64,000 bases of DNA. Origin: Candidatus Hydrogenedentota bacterium. GTDB taxonomy: Bacteria; Hydrogenedentota; Hydrogenedentia; Hydrogenedentales; JAEUWI01. A program made the translations under genes and the position numbers. Each line of letters begins with the position of its first letter. Within the stretch, counting starts at the first letter, position 1. Positions 1 through 9,351 of this stretch are shown here, piece by piece. Below the pieces are notes generated by a model. It made no database searches, had not been told where the DNA came from, and saw nothing but the letters and a program-made list of their open reading frames with translations. Location of the stretch: NCBI GenBank assembly GCA_016182605.1, contig JACPGE010000069.1, positions 62,001 to 126,000 on the forward strand, read 5' to 3'.

Positions 1-1
1 G

Positions 2-361
2 AAGCCGACGCCCGTCAAGAATCTCGACCTTCTGCCTGCCGGACGGCTGAAGAATGAATTGACCTTTCTTACCGAGGCGCGGCTCTATGAAACGGATGCC
101 TTCCTGGAAGCGCTTCAGGCCTGGAAAGAAAAGTATGATTACGTCCTTATCGACAGCCCGCCAGCGGCCGTGAATTCGTCTTCCATCGCATTGGCGGGCA
201 AGGCCGATGCGGTCCTTTGGGTGATCCAGGCTGAATATGTCCGCCAGCCGGTCGCCAAGTACGTTCACGAGTTGCTCACGCGGGAGAACGCGGTTATTCT
301 GGGGAGCGTATTCAACAAACGTCAGTTCCATATTCCCCGCTGGCTTTACCGCTATCTATAG
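2..361 (+). CDS. Exopolysaccharide BY-kinase / chain-length regulator, C-terminal part (5' cut by window)
   Basis: Only the last 119 residues are present; the gene starts before the window. The visible part carries the hydrophobic Walker B-like strand YDYVLIDSPP followed by ADAVLWVIQAEYVRQP, typical of the P-loop CpsD/CapB/Wzc tyrosine autokinases and the related MinD/ParA fold. Family knowledge: these cytoplasmic ATPases phosphorylate tyrosines and, with a Wzz-like membrane partner, set exopolysaccharide chain length and export. The tail ends in FHIPRWLYRYL with no tyrosine-rich cluster; only the two tyrosines near the end (WLYRYL) could be modified. The Walker A motif lies outside the window. 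It is followed after 16 bases by the initiating sugar transferase, which fits the start of an EPS operon. ParA-like ATPases are the main alternative, less likely in this context. Confidence 0.82.
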   Translation, partial: KPTPVKNLDLLPAGRLKNELTFLTEARLYETDAFLEALQAWKEKYDYVLIDSPPAAVNSSSIALAGKADAVLWVIQAEYVRQPVAKYVHELLTRENAVILGSVFNKRQFHIPRWLYRYL

Positions 362-377
362 CCCGGGGAATGCGCCC

Positions 378-1862
378 ATGCTGGCCGATCCGCACCCAGT
401 TCCACTGAAGGATATGCTGCCGCTCACACCCGCGGGCCGCCGCCGCGCGGTGACCTTGCTGCAACTTGTGGACCTCGGCGGGTTTCTTTTGGCGCTCGGC
501 GCCTCCTTTGGCATGCTTGCCGCGATCAATGAGGCGCCGATTCTCGGCCCCTTCCTGCAAAGCCGCGTTCACATCGAAAACTACCTTTTCGTAGTCGTGG
601 CGCTGCTCGTTTGGCATGGCATCTTCGCCCTCTTTCTCCTCTACGATTTCAGCGCGGGATATTTTCAGGAAGGGCGCTTTGCCAGTGTTATCAAGGCAAC
701 CGGCACAGGCACCCTTCTGTTGACGGTTTGCGCGGCTTTGCTCGACTACAATCTGATCGACTCCCGCTTCCTCAGCCTCTTCTTCCTCGTCTCCACGCTG
801 GTTTCCCTCTTGGGGCGTTTTGTCCTGTACCACCTCTCGCTGCGCATGCCCCACGCCGATGACCAAAAGAGACAGACGATCATCGTAGGCTCCAACCAGC
901 GCGCGCGCGATTTTGCCCTTCACATCAAGGCACACCCCGAGATGGGTTATCATCTCCTCGGTTTTGTGGACCGCCAGCGCCCGCCGGGGAGCGATCACGA
1001 GCAGGGCGGCCTGCTTGCCGACCTGGACTCCCTGCCCGGCTACCTCAGCCACAACGTCGTTGACGAAGTAATCATCTGCCTGCCGATCAAATCGGAGTAC
1101 GAGACCATTGCGCGCATTGTCTCCGTATGTGAGGAGCAGGGCATCCCCATGAGCATTTCCACGCAGTTGTTCGACGTCGAGAATCCCAGCGTGCGCCAGC
1201 GCTACTTCAAGTCCAGCCTGATTCTCATGATTCATTCGAGCATCCTGGATGGGCGCGACCTCGTATTGAAACGCCTCCTCGACATTGTCATAGCGGCACT
1301 GGGGATCGTTGCGGCCCTTCCCGTCATGGGGGCTGCCTGGCTTCTCATCCGCGCCACCTCGCGGGGTCCTGCCGTATTCGTGCAGAATCGCGTCGGCCTG
1401 AACAAACGCCTGTTCCGGCTCTACAAATTCCGCACCATGGTGCAAGACGCCGAAACATTGCAGAGCGAACTGGAGGCCCGGAACGAGGCGGTTGGCGGAC
1501 ACTTCAAAATGAAGAACGACCCGCGCGTGACCCCCATCGGGCGCTTCCTGCGGAAAACCAGCATCGACGAATTGCCCCAGCTCTTTAACGTGCTCAAGGG
1601 CGATATGAGCATCGTGGGGCCGCGCCCGCTGCCTGTCCGCGATGCGCGCCGGATTACCATGAACTGGCCCCGCCGCCGATTCGGCATCCGCCCGGGACTC
1701 ACCTGCCTGTGGCAGATAGAAGGCCGCGCCGATCAGTCCATCACCTTTGAGCGATGGATGGAACTCGACATGAAATACATCGACGAATGGTCGCTCTGGC
1801 TCGACGTCAAGATCATGCTGCGCACCGTGCCTGCGGTCCTCTTTGGCCGCGGCGCCTACTGA
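378..1862 (+). CDS. Undecaprenyl-phosphate sugar phosphotransferase (polyprenyl glycosylphosphotransferase)
   Basis: 494 residues. The first half has hydrophobic segments (about residues 17-170) and then a Rossmann-like CoA-binding-type domain (TIIVGSNQRARDFA, LLGFVDRQRPP). The C-terminal bacterial sugar transferase domain has its hallmark motifs: LYKFRTMV, TPIGRFLRKTSIDELPQL, SIVGPRPLP and RPGLTCLWQI. This is the WcaJ/EpsE-type architecture: the enzyme transfers a sugar-1-phosphate from a UDP-sugar to undecaprenyl phosphate at the inner face of the cytoplasmic membrane, the first step of repeat-unit synthesis. The reading frame is open further upstream, overlapping the kinase gene, but that stretch looks like a shadow; ATG 378 is the first start with a plausible N-terminus. 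The sugar (glucose, galactose or other) cannot be told from sequence. Confidence 0.93.
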   Translation: MLADPHPVPLKDMLPLTPAGRRRAVTLLQLVDLGGFLLALGASFGMLAAINEAPILGPFLQSRVHIENYLFVVVALLVWHGIFALFLLYDFSAGYFQEGRFASVIKATGTGTLLLTVCAALLDYNLIDSRFLSLFFLVSTLVSLLGRFVLYHLSLRMPHADDQKRQTIIVGSNQRARDFALHIKAHPEMGYHLLGFVDRQRPPGSDHEQGGLLADLDSLPGYLSHNVVDEVIICLPIKSEYETIARIVSVCEEQGIPMSISTQLFDVENPSVRQRYFKSSLILMIHSSILDGRDLVLKRLLDIVIAALGIVAALPVMGAAWLLIRATSRGPAVFVQNRVGLNKRLFRLYKFRTMVQDAETLQSELEARNEAVGGHFKMKNDPRVTPIGRFLRKTSIDELPQLFNVLKGDMSIVGPRPLPVRDARRITMNWPRRRFGIRPGLTCLWQIEGRADQSITFERWMELDMKYIDEWSLWLDVKIMLRTVPAVLFGRGAY

Positions 1863-1879
1863 CCCACGAAAGCAACGTT

Positions 1880-2917
1880 ATGCACGGCATTGCCATTATC
1901 ATCGTAACCTGGAATTCGGAAGCCTGTATCGCAAGGTGCCTCGACAGCGTCTTCGAATGCCACCCACAGTCCGATCTTCAAGTCATCGTTGTCGACAATG
2001 GAAGCCGCGACGCCACCGTCGATACCATTCAACAATATGCGCCCAGGGTGCGCGCGATCCCGCTCGGGGCAAACACCGGTTTTCCAAAGGCCTGCAATTT
2101 CGGCGCATCCCTTGCGCAATGCAGCCACCTGCTCTTCCTTAATCCCGATGCCTGCCTTGTGAACGACGTGCCCGCCATGCTCGTGCGCTTCCTCGAAGCC
2201 CATCCGGATGCCGGCGCGGCCGGACCCGCAATACGGGATCACCATGGCGCGCCCGCGCCCTTTGCCGCGCGTCACTTTCCGCGCCTGCGTTTCCATCTCC
2301 TCCGCCACTTCGGTTTGCGCGCCCTGGCGCCACACACGCCCTTTTTCAGCGGCGAGACCTTTGGAGACAAGGGCCTGACCCAGCCCCTCGCCGTGCCCTG
2401 CCTCACCGGCGCAGCCATCTGTATTCCCAGGACGCTTTTTGAGCAGGTGGGCGGTTTTCCCGAGTATCTGCCCATGTACCATGACGACATGGGGCTCTGT
2501 GCGGCGATTACGCATGCCGGCAGGCGCTGTTATTACATCCCTGAAGCGCATATCGAGCATCTCGGCGGCGAGAGTTCTTCCTTGTCGCCCGCACGGCTGC
2601 AATTGCGTCAGCTCGAAAATGGCCAGGCCCCCTGGCTTTTCTTCCGGCAGGAGCGCGGCCCCCTATTCGCCGCGCTTTTCACCACAATCGTCTTTCTTGC
2701 AAGCCTGTTCCGGCTCTTGCTCGTCTTCGTGCTGCTGCCCGCGGCGTTGTTGCGCGCACCGCTTCGCCCGCGCTTTCAACGCGTTTTCCGGGAGAGCCTC
2801 TTTCTCTTCCTGTGGAGCGTCTCCCGAAAGAGCCGTTTCGCCCGCCGCTTCGACACGTGCTTCGATCCGCTCCCGCCAGACTCCGTCCTTCAACGCTTCC
2901 GGCAGGCGCCGCCATGA
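1880..2917 (+). CDS. Family 2 glycosyltransferase (rhamnosyltransferase-like)
   Basis: 345 residues. The N-terminal GT-A fold is clear: GIAIIIVTWNSEACIARCL, VIVVDNGSRD, NTGFPKACNFGA and a DXD-type metal/nucleotide site in LLFLNPDACL. The acceptor-side motif PMYHDDMGLC follows near residue 200. This matches the WbbL/RfbF group that adds a deoxyhexose or hexose to a lipid-linked repeat unit. Residues about 258-300 form a strongly hydrophobic segment, so the protein probably sits at the inner membrane. ATG 1880 is preceded by AAAGCAACGTT, a poor ribosome site. The stop codon overlaps the next gene in an ATGA arrangement, indicating translational coupling. Donor and acceptor sugars are unknown. 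Confidence 0.9.
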   Translation: MHGIAIIIVTWNSEACIARCLDSVFECHPQSDLQVIVVDNGSRDATVDTIQQYAPRVRAIPLGANTGFPKACNFGASLAQCSHLLFLNPDACLVNDVPAMLVRFLEAHPDAGAAGPAIRDHHGAPAPFAARHFPRLRFHLLRHFGLRALAPHTPFFSGETFGDKGLTQPLAVPCLTGAAICIPRTLFEQVGGFPEYLPMYHDDMGLCAAITHAGRRCYYIPEAHIEHLGGESSSLSPARLQLRQLENGQAPWLFFRQERGPLFAALFTTIVFLASLFRLLLVFVLLPAALLRAPLRPRFQRVFRESLFLFLWSVSRKSRFARRFDTCFDPLPPDSVLQRFRQAPP

Positions 2918-4611
2918 AGATCAGCATGCTGATCCACAATCTCAACCGCGCGGAGGCCACCGGCGTCTGCCTGCGCTCGCTGGAGGCGCAGAACTGGCGC
3001 CCGCTGGAGATCGTCGTGCTCGATGCAGGCTCCACCGATCATTCACAAGATCTCTACGCCGCGTCTGCGGACCGTTGCCGTGATGCCGGCATCGAGTTCG
3101 TGTTCATGCCCTGTGCGCCAGCCGGTGTGGCGGTGTCGCGCAATTTGGCCGCCACACTTGCCACCGGCGACATACTCTTCTTTCTCGACAACGATGCCAC
3201 CCTCGACAGCCCGGAAGCCGTCGCACGGGCCGCCGGATTTTTCATCCAGGACACGCGCCTGGCGGTCTTGAGTTGCCGGATCAACGCGCGCGACACCGCG
3301 GAACTCGACCCTGCGTGCTGGGTGTACCGGTGCAGTAAAGTTCAGTGGGCAGGCACTCCCTTCGATACCTTTACCTTTACCGGCGGCGGCTGCGCCCTGC
3401 GTCGCGCTCCATTCCGCGGCGCGGGCGGCTTCTGGGAAGCGCTCCAGTACTCCCGCGAAGAAGAGGAACTTGCCATTGCCCTGCTGGATCAGGGCTGGCG
3501 CATCCGGTATACCCCCGAGATCCTCGTCCGTCATTATCCTGCGCAGCACCAGCTTCGCAATCTCACGAAACGCCGCTCCGTGGAACTCAAGAACGGCATC
3601 CTCATTTACTGGCGCCGCTTTCCGCTGCCCTTCGCCGTACTACTCATCGCCGCACGCTTCACCACCATGACCCTGCGTGCCCTCGTCACCGCCGAGGCGA
3701 ACCCGTTCTCCCTCTGCGCCGCACTGCCCGCCGCCCGGAAGGCCTGGCGTGATGGCCATGAAACGCGCCAGCCGATCTCCATCGCCGGGGCGCTGCTTTA
3801 CCTGGCGCTGAACCGCAAGCACCGCGCCGAAAGTCCTGTCGAGCCTTCGCTCCGTATCCGGCTCCTCGATTTTCCGCTGGATGCCGTCACGGAAGACGAA
3901 GCCGTCGCGCACATTCAACGGGCCATTGCCTCCGGGACCCGGCTGCACGTCGGAGTGGGCAACGTGGACATGATCATGAAGAGCCGCCGCGACCCCACCT
4001 TCAAGGCCATATTCGATGCCTGCGGTCTGGTCATCACCGACGGCGTGCCGTTGCTCTGGGCAGCCGCGCTTCTGGGCACCCCCCTGCGCGGCCGCGTGAA
4101 TGGCACCGACACCGTGTGGCGCTGCGCAGAGATCTCCGCCAATACAGGGCGCACCATCGCCCTGGTGGGCTCTTCGCATTCCGTGTCGCTCAAGGCCGCC
4201 AGCCTCATGAGCGCCCGTTACCCCGGCGCGCAGTTCTGTTGCATCGATACCCCCTTTCCCCTTGATCGGGCCGCAAGCGCCCGCATTGCCGAAGAAATCC
4301 GCGCCGCCGGCGCCGCGCTCGTGCTGGTCGCGCTTGGCGCACCCAAACAGGAGCGCTGGGTCTGTGACCATCTCGACGCCACCGGCGCCTGCGTGGGTAT
4401 TGGCATCGGCGGCGCGCTGGACCTGATCAGCGGCGCCAAGCCCCGTGCGCCCCGATGGATGCAGCGCAACGGTCTGGAATGGCTCCACCGCATCGCCACC
4501 GATCCCCGCCACGTCACGAAGCGCTATGTCTTGGAGGATCTCCCATTTCTTTGGCACTTCTTTCGGGAATGGCGCCGCAAAAACCGGACGCAACCAGGAA
4601 AACATGCGTAA
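2914..4611 (+). CDS. Two-domain glycosyltransferase: GT2 fused to WecG/TagA/CpsF-type GT26
   Basis: 565 residues with two catalytic modules. Residues 1-300 are a GT2 domain: ISMLIHNLNRAEATG, EIVVLDAGSTD, GVAVSRNLA and the DXD site LDNDA at about 91-95. From about residue 312 to 548 lies a complete GT26 domain: VGVGNVDMIMKSRRD, LVITDGVPLLWAA, RVNGTD, LGAPKQERWV and GIGGALDLISG. GT26 enzymes (WecG, TagA) transfer N-acetylmannosamine or its uronic acid to a polyprenyl-linked acceptor. The fusion would place two successive glycosyl transfers in one polypeptide. The start overlaps the previous stop (ATGA). The open frame continues about 100 bases upstream, but that lies inside the preceding gene. 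The separate roles are inferred from family, not shown. Confidence 0.88.
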   Translation: MKISMLIHNLNRAEATGVCLRSLEAQNWRPLEIVVLDAGSTDHSQDLYAASADRCRDAGIEFVFMPCAPAGVAVSRNLAATLATGDILFFLDNDATLDSPEAVARAAGFFIQDTRLAVLSCRINARDTAELDPACWVYRCSKVQWAGTPFDTFTFTGGGCALRRAPFRGAGGFWEALQYSREEEELAIALLDQGWRIRYTPEILVRHYPAQHQLRNLTKRRSVELKNGILIYWRRFPLPFAVLLIAARFTTMTLRALVTAEANPFSLCAALPAARKAWRDGHETRQPISIAGALLYLALNRKHRAESPVEPSLRIRLLDFPLDAVTEDEAVAHIQRAIASGTRLHVGVGNVDMIMKSRRDPTFKAIFDACGLVITDGVPLLWAAALLGTPLRGRVNGTDTVWRCAEISANTGRTIALVGSSHSVSLKAASLMSARYPGAQFCCIDTPFPLDRAASARIAEEIRAAGAALVLVALGAPKQERWVCDHLDATGACVGIGIGGALDLISGAKPRAPRWMQRNGLEWLHRIATDPRHVTKRYVLEDLPFLWHFFREWRRKNRTQPGKHA

Positions 4612-4640
4612 TGCCTCGTTGCAATCAAGTATAATCGGCC

Positions 4641-6110
4641 ATGATCAACACCCATTCCGAGACCCGGCTCCAAACCGGCATAGGCGCCCTGGGCGTGGCA
4701 CTGTTCGTGTTCTTGCTTGGCAGTGCCAGTTGGTTCCTGGCACGGCAGGAACTCCTTGTGCTTGGCATTGGCGCGGCAACCTTCGCGCTGGTCGTCCTTT
4801 TCTGTTATCTGCGCCCGCAGTTGGGCATGGTATTCGTCGTTTTCTTCTCCATCCTCTTCTCTCTCGATATCGCCATCACCATTGAGCCGCTGCCGCGCAT
4901 CGGCCCCACCCGCGGTTTTATGGGCGCCTTTGTTATCGCCGCCATTCTCAGAATCCTGTTTCACGGCCGCCTGGCAGACGAGGCGCGCGCCCAATTTCCA
5001 CTCATCAAACTTATTACGCTATACGTGCTTTCAAACTTTATCAGTACCGTCGTATCGGTTGCGCCTCTTACCAGTTTCTACGCCGTCGTGGGCCGCGAAA
5101 TCATAGAGCAGTTCTTCCTCTTCTTCCTGCTCACCTATTTCCTTCAGGCGCCCGGATTTTGGGGACGCCTCAAAACGGGCATCTACGCCGCCACCCTTGT
5201 TGTCTGCCTCTACGCCTTCGTGGAAGAGGCCATCGGTATGAATCCACTCCTGGTCTTTTATCCCGATGCATGGCCCGATGTCCGCGCCGGCATTCTGCGC
5301 GTCCGCTCCACCTTCTTTCACCCCATCGCCCTCGGCTGCTATATCAACCTCATCTTTCCCCTCGTCGTGACGGACCTGCTGCGCCCAAGCACCACGCCGC
5401 GCCGCATGTTCTTCGTGATGCTTGCCTTTTTTCTGCTCATCACCTCCTTTCTCACGGTCAGCCGCGTTCCCTGGATTTGCCTCTTCCTCGAAATCCTCGT
5501 CTTCGTCGTGTGGTTCGTGCGCCATGACTTGCGCCGCGTAACGATGCTGCTCTCCGTGGTCGTATTGGGTATGCTGGCCGTTGTGCTTGCCTACAACCTC
5601 AACGCAACCGTGAACAACCTCTTCAGCCCCTTCGTTGCGCCCACCAGGGTCGAAGAAGGCTCCACGTCCTACTACCGATGGGTCGTGGTCGAGGCGGTGT
5701 GGGATCGCGTGCAGTCCCCCCGCATGATCTTTGGCTACGGGCCCAATTCCTTCAATGAGGCGGAGGTGGAAGTCACCTACGACAACGTGACGCGCATCCT
5801 CTACGAGCCCGATCTCCACTACGCCCGCATCGTGTTCGAATTGGGTATCGTGGGTTCCACACTCTTCCTCCTCCTCTTGGGGCTCACCTTGCACAAAGGC
5901 TATTGCGCGCTGCGGGACCTGGAAGGAGAAGCCCAATTCCTCGCCCTGGCCTGCACCGCCGGCATCGCCGGGTTCATCCTCGTCAACTTTTCCGTGAGCA
6001 TGTACACCATGTATCCCCTGGGCATGCTTTACTGGTTGCTCGTCGCCGTACTCTACCGGCTTCCCCTCCAGGAAGAAGAGCAGCATAGCCCGGAAGCGCA
6101 GGCGCCCTGA
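4641..6110 (+). CDS. Wzy/WaaL-type O-antigen polymerase or ligase
   Basis: 489 residues, almost entirely membrane-spanning with roughly a dozen hydrophobic helices. The large extracytoplasmic loop contains TSYYRWVVVEAVWD and the polymerase/ligase signature FGYGPNSF, followed by the conserved histidine-containing stretch YEPDLHYARIVFELGIVG. It most likely polymerises flipped repeat units on the periplasmic side of the inner membrane. The position directly before a Wzx-like flippase supports a Wzx/Wzy pathway. Two further ligase-like proteins in this window carry long TPR tails; this one has none, so polymerase is the better guess. ATG 4641 starts 29 bases after the previous stop. A TATAAT hexamer lies at 4630-4635 but is too close to the start to be a normal promoter. 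Confidence 0.85.
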   Translation: MINTHSETRLQTGIGALGVALFVFLLGSASWFLARQELLVLGIGAATFALVVLFCYLRPQLGMVFVVFFSILFSLDIAITIEPLPRIGPTRGFMGAFVIAAILRILFHGRLADEARAQFPLIKLITLYVLSNFISTVVSVAPLTSFYAVVGREIIEQFFLFFLLTYFLQAPGFWGRLKTGIYAATLVVCLYAFVEEAIGMNPLLVFYPDAWPDVRAGILRVRSTFFHPIALGCYINLIFPLVVTDLLRPSTTPRRMFFVMLAFFLLITSFLTVSRVPWICLFLEILVFVVWFVRHDLRRVTMLLSVVVLGMLAVVLAYNLNATVNNLFSPFVAPTRVEEGSTSYYRWVVVEAVWDRVQSPRMIFGYGPNSFNEAEVEVTYDNVTRILYEPDLHYARIVFELGIVGSTLFLLLLGLTLHKGYCALRDLEGEAQFLALACTAGIAGFILVNFSVSMYTMYPLGMLYWLLVAVLYRLPLQEEEQHSPEAQAP

Positions 6111-7657
6111 TGTCCATGGAAGTCCATTCCGACGACCACCTGGCGGGGGTTGGGGTCATCGTCAAGAACACATTCTTGAATCTCATCGGCCGCGGATTGC
6201 CCATCATCGTGGGACTCATAGCCATCCCCATCACCGTGCGTTGGCTGGGCGAAGCGCGCTACGGCGTTTTCTCCCTCAGTTGGGAATTGCTGGCGCTCTT
6301 CTTCGTCTTCGACCTGGGGCTGGGGCGCACCGCAACACAGTTCACCGCGCGCGCTTTGGCCAGGGCCGACCACGCCGCCATTCCACGCATCATCTGGAGC
6401 ACCGTCTCGGTCCAGTTCTTCTTCGGCGCCCTGGGCGGGCTCCTGGTGGCCGCCGTGGCGCCCATCGCGGCCACCCAATGGTTTCAGATCCCGCCAGAGC
6501 AGATCGCCCTCATCCAGGAAGCCCGCTGGTGCATCTACGCACTGGCCGCCAATATCGCCATCTCGCTGATCGAGTACTCGCTCAGTGGCGCCCTGGAAGC
6601 CCGGCAGCGCTTCGATATCGTCAATCTCATCCGGGTGGTCTTCTCCGTGGCGGGCAGCCTGGTCATCATCCTCGTCGCGGGCATGGACTGGAACCTCGTC
6701 GTCTTCTTCATCATCAACTTCGTCCTGCGTATCCTTTCTTCGCTCAGCTTCTTTATCGCCTGCACACGCGTCTTCCCGGGAGACTGGTTCAAGCCGCGCT
6801 TCTCCTGGAGCACCCTGCGCGAACTCTTCAACTACGGCAAGTGGGTTGCCGTCTCCAGCATCCTCAATCCCTTCCTTGTTTACTTCGATCGCATCTGCCT
6901 GCCCATTCTCGTCGGCTTCGATCTCGTCGCGTTCTATATGGTCCCCTACCAGGTCGCCGAACGCCTGCTCATCATCCCCGCCACGCTTTCCACCACGCTT
7001 TTCCCCGCGCTCAGCGTTCTGGACGGCCGCGGCGACCACAACGTGATCAGCCACCTCTCCACCCAGTCACTCAAGTTCCTGATTGCGGCCATGGGCCTCA
7101 TCGCGGCGGTATTTATCGGCTTCGCGCATCCCCTGATGCTCCTGCTCTTTGGCGTGGAATACGGCGAGCACAGTACCCTCGTTTTCCGCATCCTCTGCAT
7201 CGGCTTCTCGGTGAACGCCATCGCCTTCATTCCCTATGCGGTCATCCAGGCCTGCGGCCGCCCCGACATTACCGCAAAGTTTCACCTCATCGAGTTCCCC
7301 ATCCACATGCTGCTTCTCTTCTCCCTGGGCTGGATCTGGTCGCTGGCTGGCGTTGCGCTTGCCTGGTCTCTGCGCGTTTCGCTCGATGCGGCCCTCCTCT
7401 TCGCCTACACCTTTCACAAAAACCTGCTGCATCGCGACCACCTGCGAGAACACAAAGTCCTCCGGCTGCTCTACATGGTTGTTGCCGTCAATGCCGCCGC
7501 CTTCCTGCTCGACGGTGTGCACCTCACTGCCCTCGTCGTGGCCACGATCCTGCCGATCCTCAGCGCGCTGCTGATATACTGGCTCTGCTTCACCCCCCAG
7601 GAACGAAGCCGGGTCTGGGTCTATCTGCGCAAGATCCGGGCGAAATTCGCAACGTAG
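6110..7657 (+). CDS. Wzx-like oligosaccharide flippase
   Basis: 515 residues with about 12-14 predicted membrane helices spread through the whole protein, beginning TFLNLIGRGLPIIVGLIAIP, the usual start of the polysaccharide-transport (PST/MviN-like) MOP superfamily. Members flip undecaprenyl-diphosphate-linked repeat units from the cytoplasmic to the periplasmic leaflet. The ATG shares one base with the preceding stop (TGATG), so it is translationally coupled to the polymerase gene. This completes the minimal set of initiating transferase, glycosyltransferases, polymerase and flippase in this operon. Substrate specificity cannot be read from the sequence. Confidence 0.9.
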   Translation: MSMEVHSDDHLAGVGVIVKNTFLNLIGRGLPIIVGLIAIPITVRWLGEARYGVFSLSWELLALFFVFDLGLGRTATQFTARALARADHAAIPRIIWSTVSVQFFFGALGGLLVAAVAPIAATQWFQIPPEQIALIQEARWCIYALAANIAISLIEYSLSGALEARQRFDIVNLIRVVFSVAGSLVIILVAGMDWNLVVFFIINFVLRILSSLSFFIACTRVFPGDWFKPRFSWSTLRELFNYGKWVAVSSILNPFLVYFDRICLPILVGFDLVAFYMVPYQVAERLLIIPATLSTTLFPALSVLDGRGDHNVISHLSTQSLKFLIAAMGLIAAVFIGFAHPLMLLLFGVEYGEHSTLVFRILCIGFSVNAIAFIPYAVIQACGRPDITAKFHLIEFPIHMLLLFSLGWIWSLAGVALAWSLRVSLDAALLFAYTFHKNLLHRDHLREHKVLRLLYMVVAVNAAAFLLDGVHLTALVVATILPILSALLIYWLCFTPQERSRVWVYLRKIRAKFAT

Positions 7658-7676
7658 AGGCCGGAGATTCATAGCC

Positions 7677-9323
7677 ATGCCCAGCCCATTCCACCCAGGC
7701 AGCATCGCGGCCAAGCCAAAGTCTGCATCGGTGGTGGACAGTGTCCTGGGATGGCTCGTGTTGATCCTGCTTCTCGCTCCCGGCTTGCACGCCACCAGTT
7801 ACTATATCGATCCAGCGAAAGGCGCCGACACGAACACCGGTGTATCGCAAGACACCCCCTGGAAGCACCTCGCCCGCCTGCAGCGCGAGGAACTCTCGCC
7901 CGGCGACATCGTTCATCTGCGGCGCGGCGCAATCTTCCGCGAAACCTTGCACACGTCGGCTTCCGGCACGCCGGACCAGCCCATAACTTATAGCGCGTAC
8001 GGCGAGGGCGAAGCACCAAGCCTGCGCGGCTCCGACACGTTTAATGATCCGCGTGACTGGAGCGAAAAATCGCCGGGCCTCTGGTACGCGATTGGCTTCG
8101 AACACGACCCGGGCATGATCGTCCACGACGGCACTACCGGCCGGCGTATCGAGGGCGAAGATACGGCAACCACTCCCTGGGACTACTGGTACGATGCCGC
8201 GCGCAAACGCATCTATGTCCGCAACGATCGGAACCCCGCGACGGCCGCCAAGTCACTGGAGATTCCCGTGCGCGAATACACTATTGCGCCACAGGAACAC
8301 AGCCACATCGTTTTTCAAGACCTCGACTTCCGGCAGCCGTGGCACATGGCTTGGGCCGGCTGGAAAGCCAACGGGGTAACCTTCAAGAACTGCTCCTTCT
8401 CCCATTCGCCGGGCAACCACCTGCAGTTTCAGATGGGCGCAAGAGATGGCCGCGTTGCCGGATGCCGCTTCGACGATTGGAACCTGGAAGACAAACGCAA
8501 CTATGCCATCCAGGCCATCAACGAAGGTACCGGCCCAATCGACATTGAAGATTGCGCGTTCACGGCAACGCGCGCGGGCGGGGGAGAGGATCACACCGCC
8601 ATCATGAACGACGAAAACAGTTGGGTGCGCTCCGTGCGCCGCTGCACCTTCGACGGTCAACACGGCAACCTGGCGGACGACGGCATCGTAATCTGGCATC
8701 TCGCACAACAGGCCACCGAAGTGACCATCGAAGACAACACGCTTCGCGGCCTCGGGGGAAGCGCGATCATCGTGCAGGAATTGGAGCACCATGGCGCCGC
8801 GCCTGCGGTCACTGTCCGGCGCAACCGCATCGAGGAAGTCTGTCTGCGGGACGACCTGGACAAGGAAGCGCTCCGGCTGCGTGTCTTCACCCCGGCCAGT
8901 CGCGTACTGGCGCACCACAATGTGATTCGCGGAAGTTTCGACGGGCGGAACGATCATTTCGGCATCGGCATCACGGAGGCTTCCGGTGTGCGGCTCTACC
9001 ATAACCTGATCACCGGCACGGACAACGCCATTCATCTCAAGAGTTCTGCGCGGGACGCGATAATTGCCAACAACATCGTGACGAAGAATCGCGGCTTCGG
9101 AATCGCCGTGCAGCCAGGCAGCACGGTTGTCCTCCTGGAGAACAACTGCTTCCATGAAAATGGGGGAGGGGACAGCCAGTACGTGGATTTGCCCGCTTCC
9201 AACCTGAGCGCAGATCCGCAACTTCAGCCGGACGGCACCCTCGCACCGGGCAGCCCATGCACCGGCGCGGGCCGCATGCTGGAGGAATTCTCTACCACAG
9301 GCGCGCCCAACATCGGGCCGTGA
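7677..9323 (+). CDS. Secreted right-handed parallel beta-helix protein (polysaccharide lyase/hydrolase-like)
   Basis: 548 residues. A hydrophobic stretch GWLVLILLLAPGLHA near residue 25 acts as signal peptide with a probable cut after LHA. The mature part begins YYIDPAKGADTNTG with TPWKHLARL, a pattern common at the start of secreted pectate-lyase-fold proteins. Irregular beta-helix coils follow (VTFKNCSFSHS, VRRNRIEE, VRLYHNLITG, IIANNIVTKN). In polymerase-dependent EPS operons such proteins often trim or bind the polymer in the periplasm or outside the cell. No catalytic residue set can be assigned, so lyase, hydrolase, epimerase and purely structural roles all remain possible. It sits 19 bases after the flippase and closes the operon; GGAG precedes the start. 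Confidence 0.82.
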   Translation: MPSPFHPGSIAAKPKSASVVDSVLGWLVLILLLAPGLHATSYYIDPAKGADTNTGVSQDTPWKHLARLQREELSPGDIVHLRRGAIFRETLHTSASGTPDQPITYSAYGEGEAPSLRGSDTFNDPRDWSEKSPGLWYAIGFEHDPGMIVHDGTTGRRIEGEDTATTPWDYWYDAARKRIYVRNDRNPATAAKSLEIPVREYTIAPQEHSHIVFQDLDFRQPWHMAWAGWKANGVTFKNCSFSHSPGNHLQFQMGARDGRVAGCRFDDWNLEDKRNYAIQAINEGTGPIDIEDCAFTATRAGGGEDHTAIMNDENSWVRSVRRCTFDGQHGNLADDGIVIWHLAQQATEVTIEDNTLRGLGGSAIIVQELEHHGAAPAVTVRRNRIEEVCLRDDLDKEALRLRVFTPASRVLAHHNVIRGSFDGRNDHFGIGITEASGVRLYHNLITGTDNAIHLKSSARDAIIANNIVTKNRGFGIAVQPGSTVVLLENNCFHENGGGDSQYVDLPASNLSADPQLQPDGTLAPGSPCTGAGRMLEEFSTTGAPNIGP

Positions 9324-9325
9324 GC

Positions 9326-9350
9326 GGGACGGAAACCAGGTGCCCGTCCC
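9326..9350. terminator. Possible bidirectional hairpin between convergent genes
   Basis: GGGACGG at 9326-9332 pairs with CCGTCCC at 9344-9350 around an 11-base loop. It lies in the 28 bases between the ends of two convergent genes. There is no good U-tract on either side, so it may be a weak or factor-assisted terminator. Confidence 0.4.
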
Positions 9351-9351
9351 C

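Noticed and set aside
4630-4635. TATAAT just before the Wzy-like gene
   Set aside because: It is five bases from the ATG with no -35 at a suitable distance; a leaderless transcript cannot be excluded but is not supported.
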